64,000 bases of DNA from Anarhynchus alexandrinus. Taxonomy: Eukaryota; Chordata; Aves; Charadriiformes; Charadriidae. Location of the stretch: assembly GCA_008711295.1 (NCBI GenBank), contig VUYV01000040.1, positions 4,141,591 through 4,205,590 of the forward strand. The letters run 5' to 3'. The translations under genes were made by a program, and so were the position numbers. A model generated the notes under the pieces. It ran no database searches, was not told the DNA's origin, and saw nothing but the letters and a program-made list of their open reading frames with translations. How positions within the stretch are numbered: position 1 is the stretch's first letter; each line of letters opens with the position of its first letter. Below are positions 60,101 to 64,000 of the stretch, in pieces.

Positions 60101-63012
60101 GCTTCAATTCCTTCCTCTTATTTCTCACTCCACTGCAAAGATTACAACGTCTGAGACCTTTTTCAGGAATATTTCCCACTTAACTGGATGACCAAATTAT
60201 TTCTAGTCTTAGTTTAAAAGAAATCAGGTAAGTACCTTGGTCATTCAAACGTAACACTAGTTACTATAACAAAATTTCAAAATACATAACATTTCAGTTT
60301 ATATATTAGTATAAATATGCAATTACACTCACATATTTTACATCAAAACATCTTCTATCTACAGCAGTCATTCACACAGCAAAACAAAAAGTACCCTTAA
60401 AACAAGAAAAAAATTTCAGTTAAGCACATAGTCTCTAAATGCCTCAAAGAGGACATAATTGATATGGAGCAAATACAATTTCACTAAAGGAATATAACTT
60501 TGTTCTTTGTAGTATTGTAACTTAAGCACTTCAGGATAAAAAAAAGTCCTAAATTTAAATATACAAAGAAATTGTACTCAAGTATTTGAAATTCATTTTC
60601 TGCTATTAAATACATAAGTATTCTACCTTACTTAATTTTAACTAATTTACTATTTAGATTTCTAAGCAAAATTTTGTACCTTAAGTAATCTGTAAGTACC
60701 GTAAGTACATGAATACTGATGAGCAACAGTATCCCAAGCATGCCATCGGCTCCTTTCCATCGTGATTATTAAAAAAAAAAGAGAAACAACTAATAATACA
60801 CCTAATATGTGCTAATAAACGTTACTTTTAGTTGTAATATTAGAATTTAGCTAAGATCCCATCATTCTGTACAGTTCCATTTTTAATAAGTGAAACAGAT
60901 CACATTAGTCATTGACATAGACAACTGATACCCTTACTTTGTGATCAAAATGAGAAAACAGGCATACAGAATAAATGATGAAAAGCAAAAATTGATCTAT
61001 AAAAAGTAATAATACAGAGCAGCATTTCTCAACTGTTTGGCTGTATTCCCAGGGAACTCACGAGGTACAGGAAGTGTCATTACAGTCTAAACCAGAAACC
61101 CTTTCCTCATGGGCTACCCTGTAACAGCATGGACATGTCATAGGAAATGTTTGGCACTTAGATGACCTGGCAGGAAAGCATCACAGTGTGATACCTACTG
61201 GGGTGGCAATTAAGCAGCCCATGATCCAGATGCAGACCGGTAATCTGGCCTACTGGAGTACTGGCAGACTTCATGCTTGTTGAAGACTGAAAGCAAACAA
61301 AATCTCCCTCTATATTCCTGCTACAGCTCTCAAAGGACAAACATTTCAGAAGAAAGTTTGCATTTCAGAAGAAAGTTAAGAAACAGTAATCTAAACACAT
61401 CAATAGTAACACAGATGTACTATCCCACAGTTACTACAAAATACGGAATCACAGAATGGCTGAGGTTGGAAGGGACCTCTGGAAGTCATCTTGTCTAACT
61501 GCCCTGATCAAGCAGGGTAACCTAAAGCCTGTCAGATCAACTGATGTCTGAAGAAATGAAGTCCTACTGCCTAAGAACGCAACAATATAAGCCTTTACGC
61601 AGCAGCTCCTGGCCTTTCTGAATACTGTACCAGTAGCACGCCCTGTACACCTCTAACGTCCCTGTTGCCCTCAGTATCTCTCTCCCCGCAGCTATCTGCC
61701 ATCCTGCCAACGGTGCAGTGGCAAGTCTACTATTGATGTTATCAATGCCATTCTTCTGAAACTAAACCAAACAAAAAACCCCACCCTCCATCCCCAAAAC
61801 CCAGCAGTTTTCTTGATGTCCTCTTCAAAATGTCATGGAAAGAATTTAGACATGTTGGAAAGCAAATCGGCTTGAAGTGAATGACTACGCTCAGGTTCCA
61901 GCTGCGGGACCTCGCAAGCCCAGCAACAACAGTCACCAGGAGTTCTCAGTGCTTGGCCAAGTCTAAGCATAGTATAAGATTTACATACCCATTTAGAATA
62001 CCAAGCGTGCTTGATTCTGGTCTGAGAATGTATCTGGGTGGAAAAATCAGTTGTTGGCGCGTTTTTTTTTTTTAATTTAAATTTTGGACAACCAGCAGCC
62101 TACATGTGAAAGTGCTGAATAAATGGCAACTCATCATTTCGGATCCTCAGGAAATAGTTGGCCTGTACTGTCCTAGGAAATGTCACAACGAAAGCGTGAT
62201 TCACTTGCTGATCCACAGTGCAAAAGGAAAAGCTCAAGAAGTATATATTCTTAATAAACAGGAAATATGTATGGATAAGAATCGTGGCATTTTTAACAAG
62301 GTATCAAAACATAATGTGAATTAATTTTAAGTATATGTATCCACATTGTTCATGTGCATAACTGGCTGTGACTTCTGTAAGTATTTGATAGCATTTTTTA
62401 TCACTATGCAATTGACTTCCTACTAACTTGATGAATTACAAAGATCTGTATGTTTGCTGACAACAATAACATGACAATCTGGGAATATTAAATATCACAG
62501 TAGAAAAACACCATACGTCTGCCATATAGCAGAAAACTCCTAGGACATACAATCATATTGCAAACAAATGATAATATTAAACTGCCACAGTTTTATGGTC
62601 AAACAATTTGAGAGTACTGTATTATTTTTAGAAGTAATTGCTGGATGGTCTCAGACCCCTTTTGAACAAAATATTTAAACATACACAAACAGTCCCTTTT
62701 ACTGTCCCACTGACCAATGGCACAAGTTACATTCAAAATTAAGAGATTCCTGTGTAACCAGCTGAACCAGAGATACAGTAAAGAACTCAGCAAAGATAGC
62801 CTTCCCCAAATTGCACACTTTTTCAAAACATATTTCTTAGATAATTTCAGTAAAGTCAGTGGAGTGACTTTGAGTGAGTAAAAGGTTTTTTAATAAAGCC
62901 TTGAAACCCATTCAAAAGTAAAGCAGATTCTTACTGTAGTTCTGTGGAACAAGTTCTGGGTTCTTCGGTGTTTTGAGTTTAAAAGACACATCTCCAATAG
63001 TGACAGTATCAC
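90..63012 (-). CDS. VWA8: VWA8, partial: 17 internal coding exons (joined, minus strand)
   Basis: VWA8 is a large mitochondrial AAA+ protein, thought to sit on the matrix side of the inner membrane, with a C-terminal VWA domain. Its exact substrate is not settled. Seventeen exons (62935-63012, 52337-52467, 50114-50224, 36579-36746, 34494-34658, 34036-34085, 33597-33705, 30584-30688, 24100-24231, 21940-22074, 21782-21859, 15265-15425, 13880-13993, 4868-5036, 4445-4522, 1099-1214, 90-196) total 2007 nt and read through without a stop. Every junction keeps phase, and all but one use GT-AG. Numbering residues from the first codon in the window, module 1 has GPPGPLRRS (56-64), ILVLEGLE (118-125) and PLRSRF (202-207). 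Module 2 has GGKGCGKT (393-400), LVILDG (456-461) and [10 protein letters not shown] (522-531). I recognise the protein from its close match to the vertebrate VWA8 sequence as I remember it. The start codon, presequence, later AAA region and VWA domain are outside the window. Confidence 0.96.
197..1098 (-). other. VWA8 intron, 902 nt
   Basis: This GT-AG intron contains an A-rich CAAA-type stretch at about 664-728. Otherwise it is unique-looking AT-rich sequence with no recognisable gene or repeat. Confidence 0.85.
1099..1214 (-). CDS. VWA8: VWA8 coding exon after AAA module 2
   Basis: The exon is 116 nt, ending AG of a split Arg codon. The acceptor is TGTTTTTTGACAG and the donor CCAG|GTAGAA. 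It encodes [20 protein letters not shown] and [18 protein letters not shown] (residues 596-633). [13 protein letters not shown] is the sensor 2-like helix common in dynein/MoxR-type AAA proteins. Confidence 0.95.
1215..4444 (-). other. VWA8 intron, 3.2 kb
   Basis: This GT-AG intron is AT-rich and unique-looking. I recognise no transposon. The short open frames at about 3.9-4.3 kb on the plus strand resemble no family and have no coding features. Confidence 0.8.
4445..4522 (-). CDS. VWA8: VWA8 coding exon, AAA module 2 helical part
   Basis: The exon is 78 nt (26 codons, residues 570-595). The acceptor is CTCTTTTGAGCAG and the donor ACG|GTGAGC. It encodes [20 protein letters not shown] and ETNDAT. 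It follows KEM of the previous exon and precedes [14 protein letters not shown]. Confidence 0.94.
4523..4867 (-). other. VWA8 intron, 345 nt
   Basis: This is a short GT-AG intron between the sensor-region exon and the following helical exon of AAA module 2. No repeat is recognised. Confidence 0.85.
4868..5036 (-). CDS. VWA8: VWA8 coding exon, AAA module 2 sensor region
   Basis: The exon is 169 nt, ending in phase 0. The acceptor is a run of T followed by GCAG and the donor ATG|GTAACT. It encodes [40 protein letters not shown] and [16 protein letters not shown] (residues 514-569). [13 protein letters not shown] corresponds to the sensor 1 strand of module 2, and the W-L-G-P-E-F-L segment follows it in VWA8 proteins. 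Confidence 0.96.
5930..6130 (-). mobile_element. Possible ancient CR1-like LINE fossil
   Basis: On the plus strand the phrase CCTCCACAACTTCCTGTG is followed by a decayed stretch and then GTGTCCCCTAGTTCACAGTG, in the same order and at similar spacing to the antisense of old archosaur/turtle CR1 3' regions as I know them. Divergence is high, so the boundaries and subfamily are uncertain. Confidence 0.4.
10183..10291. repeat. T-rich (TTTTG)-like low-complexity tract with assembly gap
   Basis: Runs of GTTTT and GGTTGGG-T change into a T homopolymer interrupted by seven Ns at 10271-10277. The true length of the tract is unknown. Open frames crossing the Ns are not genes. Confidence 0.9.
10790..10821 (+). 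other. G-quadruplex motif
   Basis: Five G-runs of 5, 5, 5, 4 and 4 bases are separated by loops CA, AAA, AAT and T, all three bases or less. This far exceeds the usual G3+N1-7 rule. The G-rich strand is the template strand for VWA8, so the pre-mRNA is C-rich here. Confidence 0.8.
12821..12859. repeat. T-rich simple repeat (TTTTG-like)
   Basis: The tract contains GTTTTATTTTGTTGTTGG followed by TTTTGTTTTGTTTTTAA. It is low complexity with no coding signal. Confidence 0.7.
13755..13815. repeat. A-rich simple repeat (CAAA-like)
   Basis: The tract mixes AAAAAAC, CAAAACAAAC and CCCCAAAAG units. It lies 65 nt beyond the donor of the neighbouring exon (13880-13993), inside the intron in the transcript sense. 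Confidence 0.75.
13880..13993 (-). CDS. VWA8: VWA8 coding exon, AAA module 2
   Basis: The exon is 114 nt, with one base completing Arg at the 5' side and AG left over at the 3' side. The acceptor is CATTTTCAAACAG and the donor AAAG|GTAAAG. It encodes [20 protein letters not shown] and [17 protein letters not shown] (residues 476-512). The charged tail is predicted helical, and is the insert-like stretch before the sensor strand. Confidence 0.95.
14776..14828. repeat. TTAT-rich degenerate microsatellite
   Basis: TTTATTTATATGATG, TTTATTTATG, TTATTTATG and TTATTTATTTT units are repeated imperfectly, directly abutting the CR1 tail on its 5' side. Confidence 0.65.
14828..14878 (+). mobile_element. 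CR1 LINE, 51-bp 3' tail
   Basis: ATGATCTTCAAGGTCC, then CCAACTCTAAACC, ATTCTATGATTCTATG is the diagnostic CR1 3' end with its octamer ATTCTATG repeated twice. The copy is extremely 5'-truncated and in plus orientation, opposite to VWA8. Confidence 0.85.
15265..15425 (-). CDS. VWA8: VWA8 coding exon, AAA module 2, Walker B position
   Basis: The exon is 161 nt, ending two bases into an Arg codon. The acceptor is GATACTTACAG and the donor AAAG|GTCAGG. It encodes [20 protein letters not shown], then [14 protein letters not shown] and [19 protein letters not shown] (residues 422-474). LVILDG lies at the Walker B position and keeps the aspartate, but has glycine where the catalytic glutamate would be. 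Confidence 0.96.
20834..20938. repeat. CAAA/CA-rich simple repeat
   Basis: About 105 bases are made of ACACACAC, CAAAACAAAAAAC and CAAACAAACAAAC units. On the opposite strand it reads as a false open frame of F, C, L and V residues, which is not a gene. Confidence 0.8.
21633..21692. repeat. Perfect 22-bp inverted repeat with 16-nt loop
   Basis: The left arm TCAGTGATTTTAAAAGCTGC plus AG (21633-21654) is exactly complementary to the right arm CTGCAGCTTTTAAAATCACT plus GA (21671-21692). A tandem TATCAGTGAT decamer (21621-21640) overlaps the left edge. It would fold in the VWA8 pre-mRNA about 90 nt downstream of a donor site. Confidence 0.92.
21782..21859 (-). CDS. VWA8: VWA8 coding exon, AAA module 2, second half of Walker A
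   Basis: The exon is 78 nt (26 codons, residues 396-421). The acceptor is CAACTTTTTAG and the donor CAG|GTAAGT. It opens with GCGKT, which with the preceding GGK makes a complete Walker A motif, and continues [20 protein letters not shown] and Q. This is the only canonical nucleotide-binding P-loop coded in the window. Confidence 0.96.
21860..21939 (-). other. VWA8 80-nt intron splitting the Walker A codons
   Basis: This GT-AG intron (GTAAGA to TTTTTAG) lies between the GGK and GCGKT codons. It is by far the shortest intron in the window and close to the lower size limit for vertebrate introns. It has a pyrimidine-rich middle (CTTTTCTCCCTCCTTCCC). Confidence 0.93.
21940..22074 (-). CDS. VWA8: VWA8 coding exon, AAA module 2, first half of Walker A
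   Basis: The exon is 135 nt (45 codons, residues 351-395). The acceptor is TTTTTTTCTTATAG and the donor AAA|GTAAGA. It encodes [20 protein letters not shown], a segment with [18 protein letters not shown], and LIGGK. The last three codons, GGK, are the first half of the P-loop GGKGCGKT; the rest is in the next exon, only 80 nt away. Confidence 0.96.
22075..24099 (-). other. VWA8 intron, 2.0 kb, with CR1 insertion
   Basis: This GT-AG intron is about one third CR1 (22752-23444). The remainder is unique-looking AT-rich sequence. Confidence 0.85.
22752..23444 (+). mobile_element. CR1 LINE, 5'-truncated, 3' end complete
   Basis: Read with frameshifts, the plus strand translates to [16 protein letters not shown], then [20 protein letters not shown] and [14 protein letters not shown]. 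This is the end of the CR1 reverse transcriptase ORF. It continues into the CR1 3' UTR and ends at CCAAACTATTCTATGATTC. Internal stops and frameshifts show it is dead. It shares the [21 protein letters not shown] signature with the copy at 39-41 kb, so both may be from one subfamily. Orientation is opposite to VWA8. Confidence 0.93.
24100..24231 (-). CDS. VWA8: VWA8 coding exon, linker before AAA module 2
   Basis: The exon is 132 nt (44 codons, residues 307-350). The acceptor is CCAATTCTACAG and the donor CAG|GTATGA. It encodes [20 protein letters not shown] and then [20 protein letters not shown] with VTFQ. The second half ([14 protein letters not shown]) has the alternating pattern of a beta-rich segment preceding the P-loop domain. 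Confidence 0.95.
24232..30583 (-). other. VWA8 intron, 6.4 kb
   Basis: This GT-AG intron contains an old CR1 ORF2 fossil (29.3-30.2 kb) and a small GC-rich hairpin at 26901-26922. The rest is AT-rich with no recognised gene or repeat. Confidence 0.8.
29300..30190 (+). mobile_element. Ancient CR1 LINE ORF2 fossil (endonuclease to RT)
   Basis: Plus-strand pieces read [20 protein letters not shown] with CSNHET, which matches the endonuclease end of CR1 ORF2. They are followed about 600 nt later by [10 protein letters not shown] and, after stops, NPE-L, matching the WKKANV...NYRPVSL start of the reverse transcriptase. The order and spacing fit CR1 ORF2, but many stops and indels show great age. 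Edges are approximate. Confidence 0.6.
30584..30688 (-). CDS. VWA8: VWA8 coding exon, inter-module linker
   Basis: The exon is 105 nt (35 codons, residues 272-306). The acceptor is TTTGAATTAG and the donor AAA|GTAAGT. It encodes [20 protein letters not shown] and [15 protein letters not shown]. It ends in phase 0 and joins RFELQDS in the next exon. Its conservation to the mammalian sequence as I remember it is lower than that of the flanking exons. Confidence 0.94.
30689..33596 (-). other. VWA8 intron, 2.9 kb
   Basis: This GT-AG intron is AT-rich, with a less AT-rich stretch at about 32.55-33.32 kb that I cannot classify. No CR1 is recognised. Confidence 0.8.
33597..33705 (-). CDS. VWA8: VWA8 coding exon, AAA module 1 C-terminal helical part
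   Basis: The exon is 109 nt. The acceptor is TTTTTCCTCTGCAG and the donor TTG|GTATGT. The first base completes AGA (Arg), followed by [20 protein letters not shown] and [16 protein letters not shown] (residues 236-271). It is very strongly conserved with mammalian VWA8 as I remember that sequence. Confidence 0.96.
33706..34035 (-). other. VWA8 intron, 330 nt
   Basis: This is a short GT-AG intron with nothing else recognisable. With its neighbour (408 nt) it makes the only compact exon cluster of AAA module 1. Confidence 0.85.
34036..34085 (-). CDS. VWA8: VWA8 coding exon, AAA module 1 (50-nt microexon-like)
   Basis: This is the shortest coding exon in the window at 50 nt. The acceptor is TTCTATTTTCAG and the donor GAGAG|GTAATT. 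It encodes [16 protein letters not shown] and ends two bases into an arginine codon completed by the next exon. Because 50 is not a multiple of three, skipping it would shift the frame. Confidence 0.93.
34086..34493 (-). other. VWA8 intron, 408 nt
   Basis: This is a short GT-AG intron. A run of A at about 34242-34252 is the only notable feature. Confidence 0.85.
34494..34658 (-). CDS. VWA8: VWA8 coding exon, AAA module 1 sensor and arginine region
   Basis: The exon is 165 nt (55 codons, residues 164-218). The acceptor is ATTAATTTAG and the donor AAG|GTAAGT. It encodes [20 protein letters not shown], then [20 protein letters not shown] and [22 protein letters not shown] sits at the sensor 1 position and DPPLRSRF is the arginine-containing segment that often contacts the neighbouring subunit in AAA+ rings (inferred role). 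Confidence 0.96.
34659..36578 (-). other. VWA8 intron, 1.9 kb
   Basis: This GT-AG intron is AT-rich and unique-looking. I see no repeat or gene. Confidence 0.8.
36579..36746 (-). CDS. VWA8: VWA8 coding exon, AAA module 1, Walker B position
   Basis: The exon is 168 nt (56 codons, residues 108-163). The acceptor is a weak tract ending TTTTTTAAAAG and the donor CAG|GTATGG. It encodes [20 protein letters not shown], then a segment with [20 protein letters not shown] and [21 protein letters not shown] occupies the Walker B position, with E-G where active AAA+ proteins usually have D-E. The [14 protein letters not shown] stretch is the typical helix-hairpin region of dynein/MoxR-type AAA modules. 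Confidence 0.96.
39173..41257 (-). mobile_element. CR1 LINE, 2.1 kb, both ends truncated, ORF2 decayed
   Basis: In the same orientation as VWA8, the element encodes in order: the endonuclease end ([30 protein letters not shown]; 41.0-41.25 kb), the RT start ([52 protein letters not shown]; 40.13-40.64 kb), the RT core with an F-V-D-D version of the catalytic motif (about 39.8 kb) and the C-terminal part ([35 protein letters not shown]; 39.32-39.79 kb). Stops and frameshifts break ORF2. The sequence stops near the GTTGCGAT of the 3' UTR; the CR1 3' tail is absent. Confidence 0.93.
41252..41310. repeat. 29-nt tandem duplication at CR1 5' junction
   Basis: Two copies of GTTCTCCAAAATACAA followed by a similar AT-rich tail lie head to tail (41252-41280 and 41281-41310), with a few substitutions. 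The first copy abuts the 5' end of the CR1 element. Confidence 0.8.
43944..44012. repeat. Degenerate short tandem repeat
   Basis: AATGTGYATTCTACTA occurs three times in about 70 bases, with the first and third copies preceded by ACCTAA. The spacing is unequal, so this is a local duplication, not a regular satellite. Confidence 0.65.
44660..44701. repeat. Tandem duplication, period 22
   Basis: AGTCATTGATTTTAGCTTCC and AGTCATTGATTTCAGCTTCC are adjacent, differing by one base. Confidence 0.75.
46028..46053. repeat. TA/CA dinucleotide microsatellite
   Basis: CATATATACATATATATAC is followed by ACACATG. The tract is short and mixed. Confidence 0.75.
50112..50113 (-). promoter_or_regulatory. GC splice donor
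   Basis: The transcript reads CAG|GCAAGT. The exon before it ends with Gln107 in phase 0 and the exon after it starts with Cys108 in phase 0, so the splice point is fixed by the frame. GC donors are a known minor class of U2 introns and usually have strong consensus elsewhere in the site, as here. Confidence 0.88.
50114..50224 (-). CDS. VWA8: VWA8 coding exon, AAA module 1 (GC donor)
   Basis: The exon is 111 nt, exactly 37 codons (residues 71-107), beginning [20 protein letters not shown] and ending SAFYLDQ. The acceptor is TGTCCACAG. The donor is CAG|GCAAGT, a GC donor with otherwise full consensus. Using the GT four bases further on would add GCAA and shift the frame relative to the next exon, so the GC site is the supported one. 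Confidence 0.94.
50225..52336 (-). other. VWA8 intron, 2.1 kb
   Basis: This GT-AG intron is AT-rich, with a pyrimidine run at about 52089-52119. A 7-bp hairpin GCAAAGA-CCAG-TCTTTGC sits near 51.28 kb. No transposon is recognised. Confidence 0.8.
52337..52467 (-). CDS. VWA8: VWA8 coding exon, AAA module 1, degenerate Walker A
   Basis: The acceptor is TTTCTTTCAAAG and the donor CTG|GTAAGT; the exon is 131 nt. It completes the split codon of the previous exon and ends in phase 0. It encodes residues 27-70, containing [20 protein letters not shown] followed by GPPGPLRRS. This is the P-loop position of AAA module 1, but the GK[ST] of a working Walker A is replaced by L-R-R-S. The motif is the same in the mammalian protein as I remember it, so it is unlikely to be a sequencing error. 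Confidence 0.96.
56528..56800 (-). mobile_element. CR1 LINE, 3' fragment
   Basis: The plus strand starts with TCATAGAATCATAAAATGG and continues with AAAGGGACCTTAAAGATCA, then the CTTCCACAAGACCAGGTTGC, CTCCAGGGATGGGGCAGCCA and CTGGGCAACCTGTTCCAGTG phrases. These are the standard reverse complement of the CR1 3' UTR. The copy is about 270 bp, 5'-truncated, in VWA8 orientation. Confidence 0.95.
57870..58085 (+). mobile_element. Ancient CR1-like LINE 3' fossil
   Basis: TAATTACTGGAGCAAAGGG, GAGAGGTTCTGGAATCTACG, TTTTAAGAACAAGGAGGACA and AACATCTCTCAGGAACGG follow, in order and spacing, the 3' region of old sauropsid CR1 elements (CACTGGAATAAATTGCC, GAGGTTGTGGAATCTCC, TTTTTAAGAACAGGTTAGAC, AAACACCTGTCAGGGATGG). 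It may extend upstream to about 57.5 kb but is too diverged to be sure. Confidence 0.6.
61342..61379. repeat. Tandem duplication, period 19
   Basis: CATTTCAGAAGAAAGTTTG is followed directly by CATTTCAGAAGAAAGTTAA. Confidence 0.8.
61446..61540 (-). mobile_element. CR1 LINE, short 3' fragment
   Basis: GAATCACAGAATGGCTGAGG, TTGGAAGGGACCTCTGGAAG and the following TGATCAAGCAGGGTAACCTA are the reverse complement of a CR1 3' end. It is only about 95 bp, after which similarity fades. Confidence 0.88.
62935..63012 (-). CDS. VWA8: VWA8 coding exon, first in window (probably exon 2)
   Basis: The acceptor is a T-rich tract ending in TTTTTAG and the donor reads ACA|GTAAGA. The exon is 78 nt: it starts by completing a split glycine codon and ends one base into the next codon. 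It encodes residues 1-26 ([14 protein letters not shown], then [12 protein letters not shown]), the segment just after the mitochondrial presequence and before AAA module 1. The initiator exon is not seen in the roughly 1 kb upstream that remains in the window. Confidence 0.95.
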
Positions 63013-64000
63013 CTAAAAATAAAGAGGAAAGAAGTCTTTTAGTTTCCAGACACTTTTTAAGTTTTTAATGTCCTTCTATTACCATAGGCCTGCTGTGGTA
63101 AGGCTGACTGTATGTTCACAAAGCAGCCTCTAATCTGTTTGAGAATTATTAGTTTACTAATTAGGCTCTGCTGCTTTTCAACAGATCAGGTACTAAGGCA
63201 ATTTACAGTTAATTAATATTCCTTGACTTATTTCTTCTGTTGCCGTTGTTATAACCATAACTTACTTTGTTGGGAGCTATGGAATTCAAGCTCACTATAG
63301 TACCCCATTCCAGTTACCATTGTTGATTTATTGAAATGAAATCCTTAGGCTGTTTGTCTGCAGAACTAGCAATGAGAAGCACTTGCAGGGTGATTATTTT
63401 CTTGGGTTTTCAAGCAGCCAAAACAGTTTCTGTTGGAGGTATGAAATGACATATTCATGTCAGCAGGCCTTTCCTGCACTCTGACTGTACAGCTGCGGAA
63501 CCTGGCACCTTTAAGAGGTCTCAAGCATTTCTTCCTCTGGATCACACCGAAACTAAAGCACCTGGCCATTTTATTTACTGGTCTCTTACTAGGACCTGCC
63601 TGTCTTATATGTCCTTCTGCACCCACAGGCTTGAATAAAATTGCAGAGCATGCCCTGTGTACTTTCTCATGAAAATCTAGTTTGCAGCCAGGAAATGGGA
63701 GAGCACCAAGGCGGCGGTGGTCACACAGAAAAACATCACAACACCCAAAATCCGTGAGGCCAAGAAAATGAGCTGCAGACTGGTAACAAACTCAAAGTTT
63801 TGGGTTTTTTTCAAGAGAACATCTGGGCCATGCAAATGAGTTCACAAGTATTAAGACCGTGAAGCTAAGATGACTCTAGTAAAATTACGTTTTTTCCATT
63901 ACTGTTGCTGAAGATAACACCAGCTTCACTGCCCAACAGGCACAGAAGTGTGTGCGTGACGATGGAGAGGATTACTGGAGTAACACTGCTGTGCAGAGGT
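63013..64000 (-). other. VWA8 intron, 3' part, continues out of window
   Basis: This is the acceptor side of the intron before the first exon in the window. It is not CpG-rich, I see no first exon or promoter here, and no repeat is recognised. Confidence 0.8.

Larger units (their letters stand above)
52468..62934 (-). other. VWA8 intron, 10.5 kb
   Basis: This GT-AG intron contains CR1 pieces at 56.53-56.80 and 61.45-61.54 kb, an older CR1 fossil at 57.87-58.09 kb and a 19-nt tandem duplication at 61342-61379. I recognise nothing in the rest, including the less AT-rich part at 53.2-53.7 kb. Confidence 0.8.

Noticed and set aside
63013..64000. Search for VWA8 exon 1, promoter or CpG island
   Set aside because: No ATG-led presequence with a matching split-glycine donor and no CpG-rich block is visible; exon 1 must lie further upstream.
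1..64000. CRISPR arrays, operons, phage or bacterial mobile systems
   Set aside because: The window is vertebrate intron-exon sequence; there is no repeat-spacer pattern and no dense coding on either strand.

Overview
This is vertebrate nuclear DNA, most likely from a bird. It is AT-rich, with short exons separated by long introns. All the interspersed repeats I can recognise are CR1 LINEs, several ending in the ATTCTATG-type 3' tail typical of sauropsid and especially avian CR1. I see no Alu, L1 or B1-like sequence. The species cannot be fixed from the sequence alone.

The whole window lies inside one gene on the minus strand. Seventeen consecutive coding exons, read from about 63.0 kb down to 0.09 kb, splice in frame without a stop into a 669-residue stretch of VWA8 (von Willebrand factor A domain-containing protein 8), a large mitochondrial protein with several AAA+ (dynein/MoxR-like) modules and a C-terminal VWA domain. 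The first exon, with the start codon and mitochondrial presequence, lies upstream beyond position 64000. The rest of the AAA region and the VWA domain lie beyond position 1. The window therefore holds roughly the first third of the protein: AAA module 1 with a degenerate Walker A (exons at 52.4, 50.2, 36.6, 34.6, 34.1, 33.6 and 30.6 kb) and AAA module 2 with a good Walker A (exons at 24.2, 22.0, 21.8, 15.3, 13.9, 4.9 and 4.5 kb), then a linker (1.1 and 0.1 kb).

The largest introns are 13.4 kb (36747-50113), 10.5 kb (52468-62934) and 8.8 kb (5037-13879); the smallest is 80 nt (21860-21939). One intron has a GC-AG boundary (donor at 50112-50113), supported by frame continuity on both sides. The introns contain five fairly clear CR1 pieces (14.8, 22.8-23.4, 39.2-41.3, 56.5-56.8 and 61.4 kb), three much older CR1-like fossils (5.9, 29.3-30.2 and 57.9 kb), simple repeats, a 7-base N gap, a strong G-quadruplex motif (10.79 kb) and a perfect 22-bp inverted repeat (21.6 kb).

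I found no second gene, no RNA gene I can defend, no CRISPR and no undescribed multi-gene system. The observations most worth checking are the GC-AG intron, the 80-nt intron that splits the Walker A codons, the intronic hairpin just downstream of that exon pair, the altered catalytic motifs of the first two AAA modules, and the G-quadruplex.
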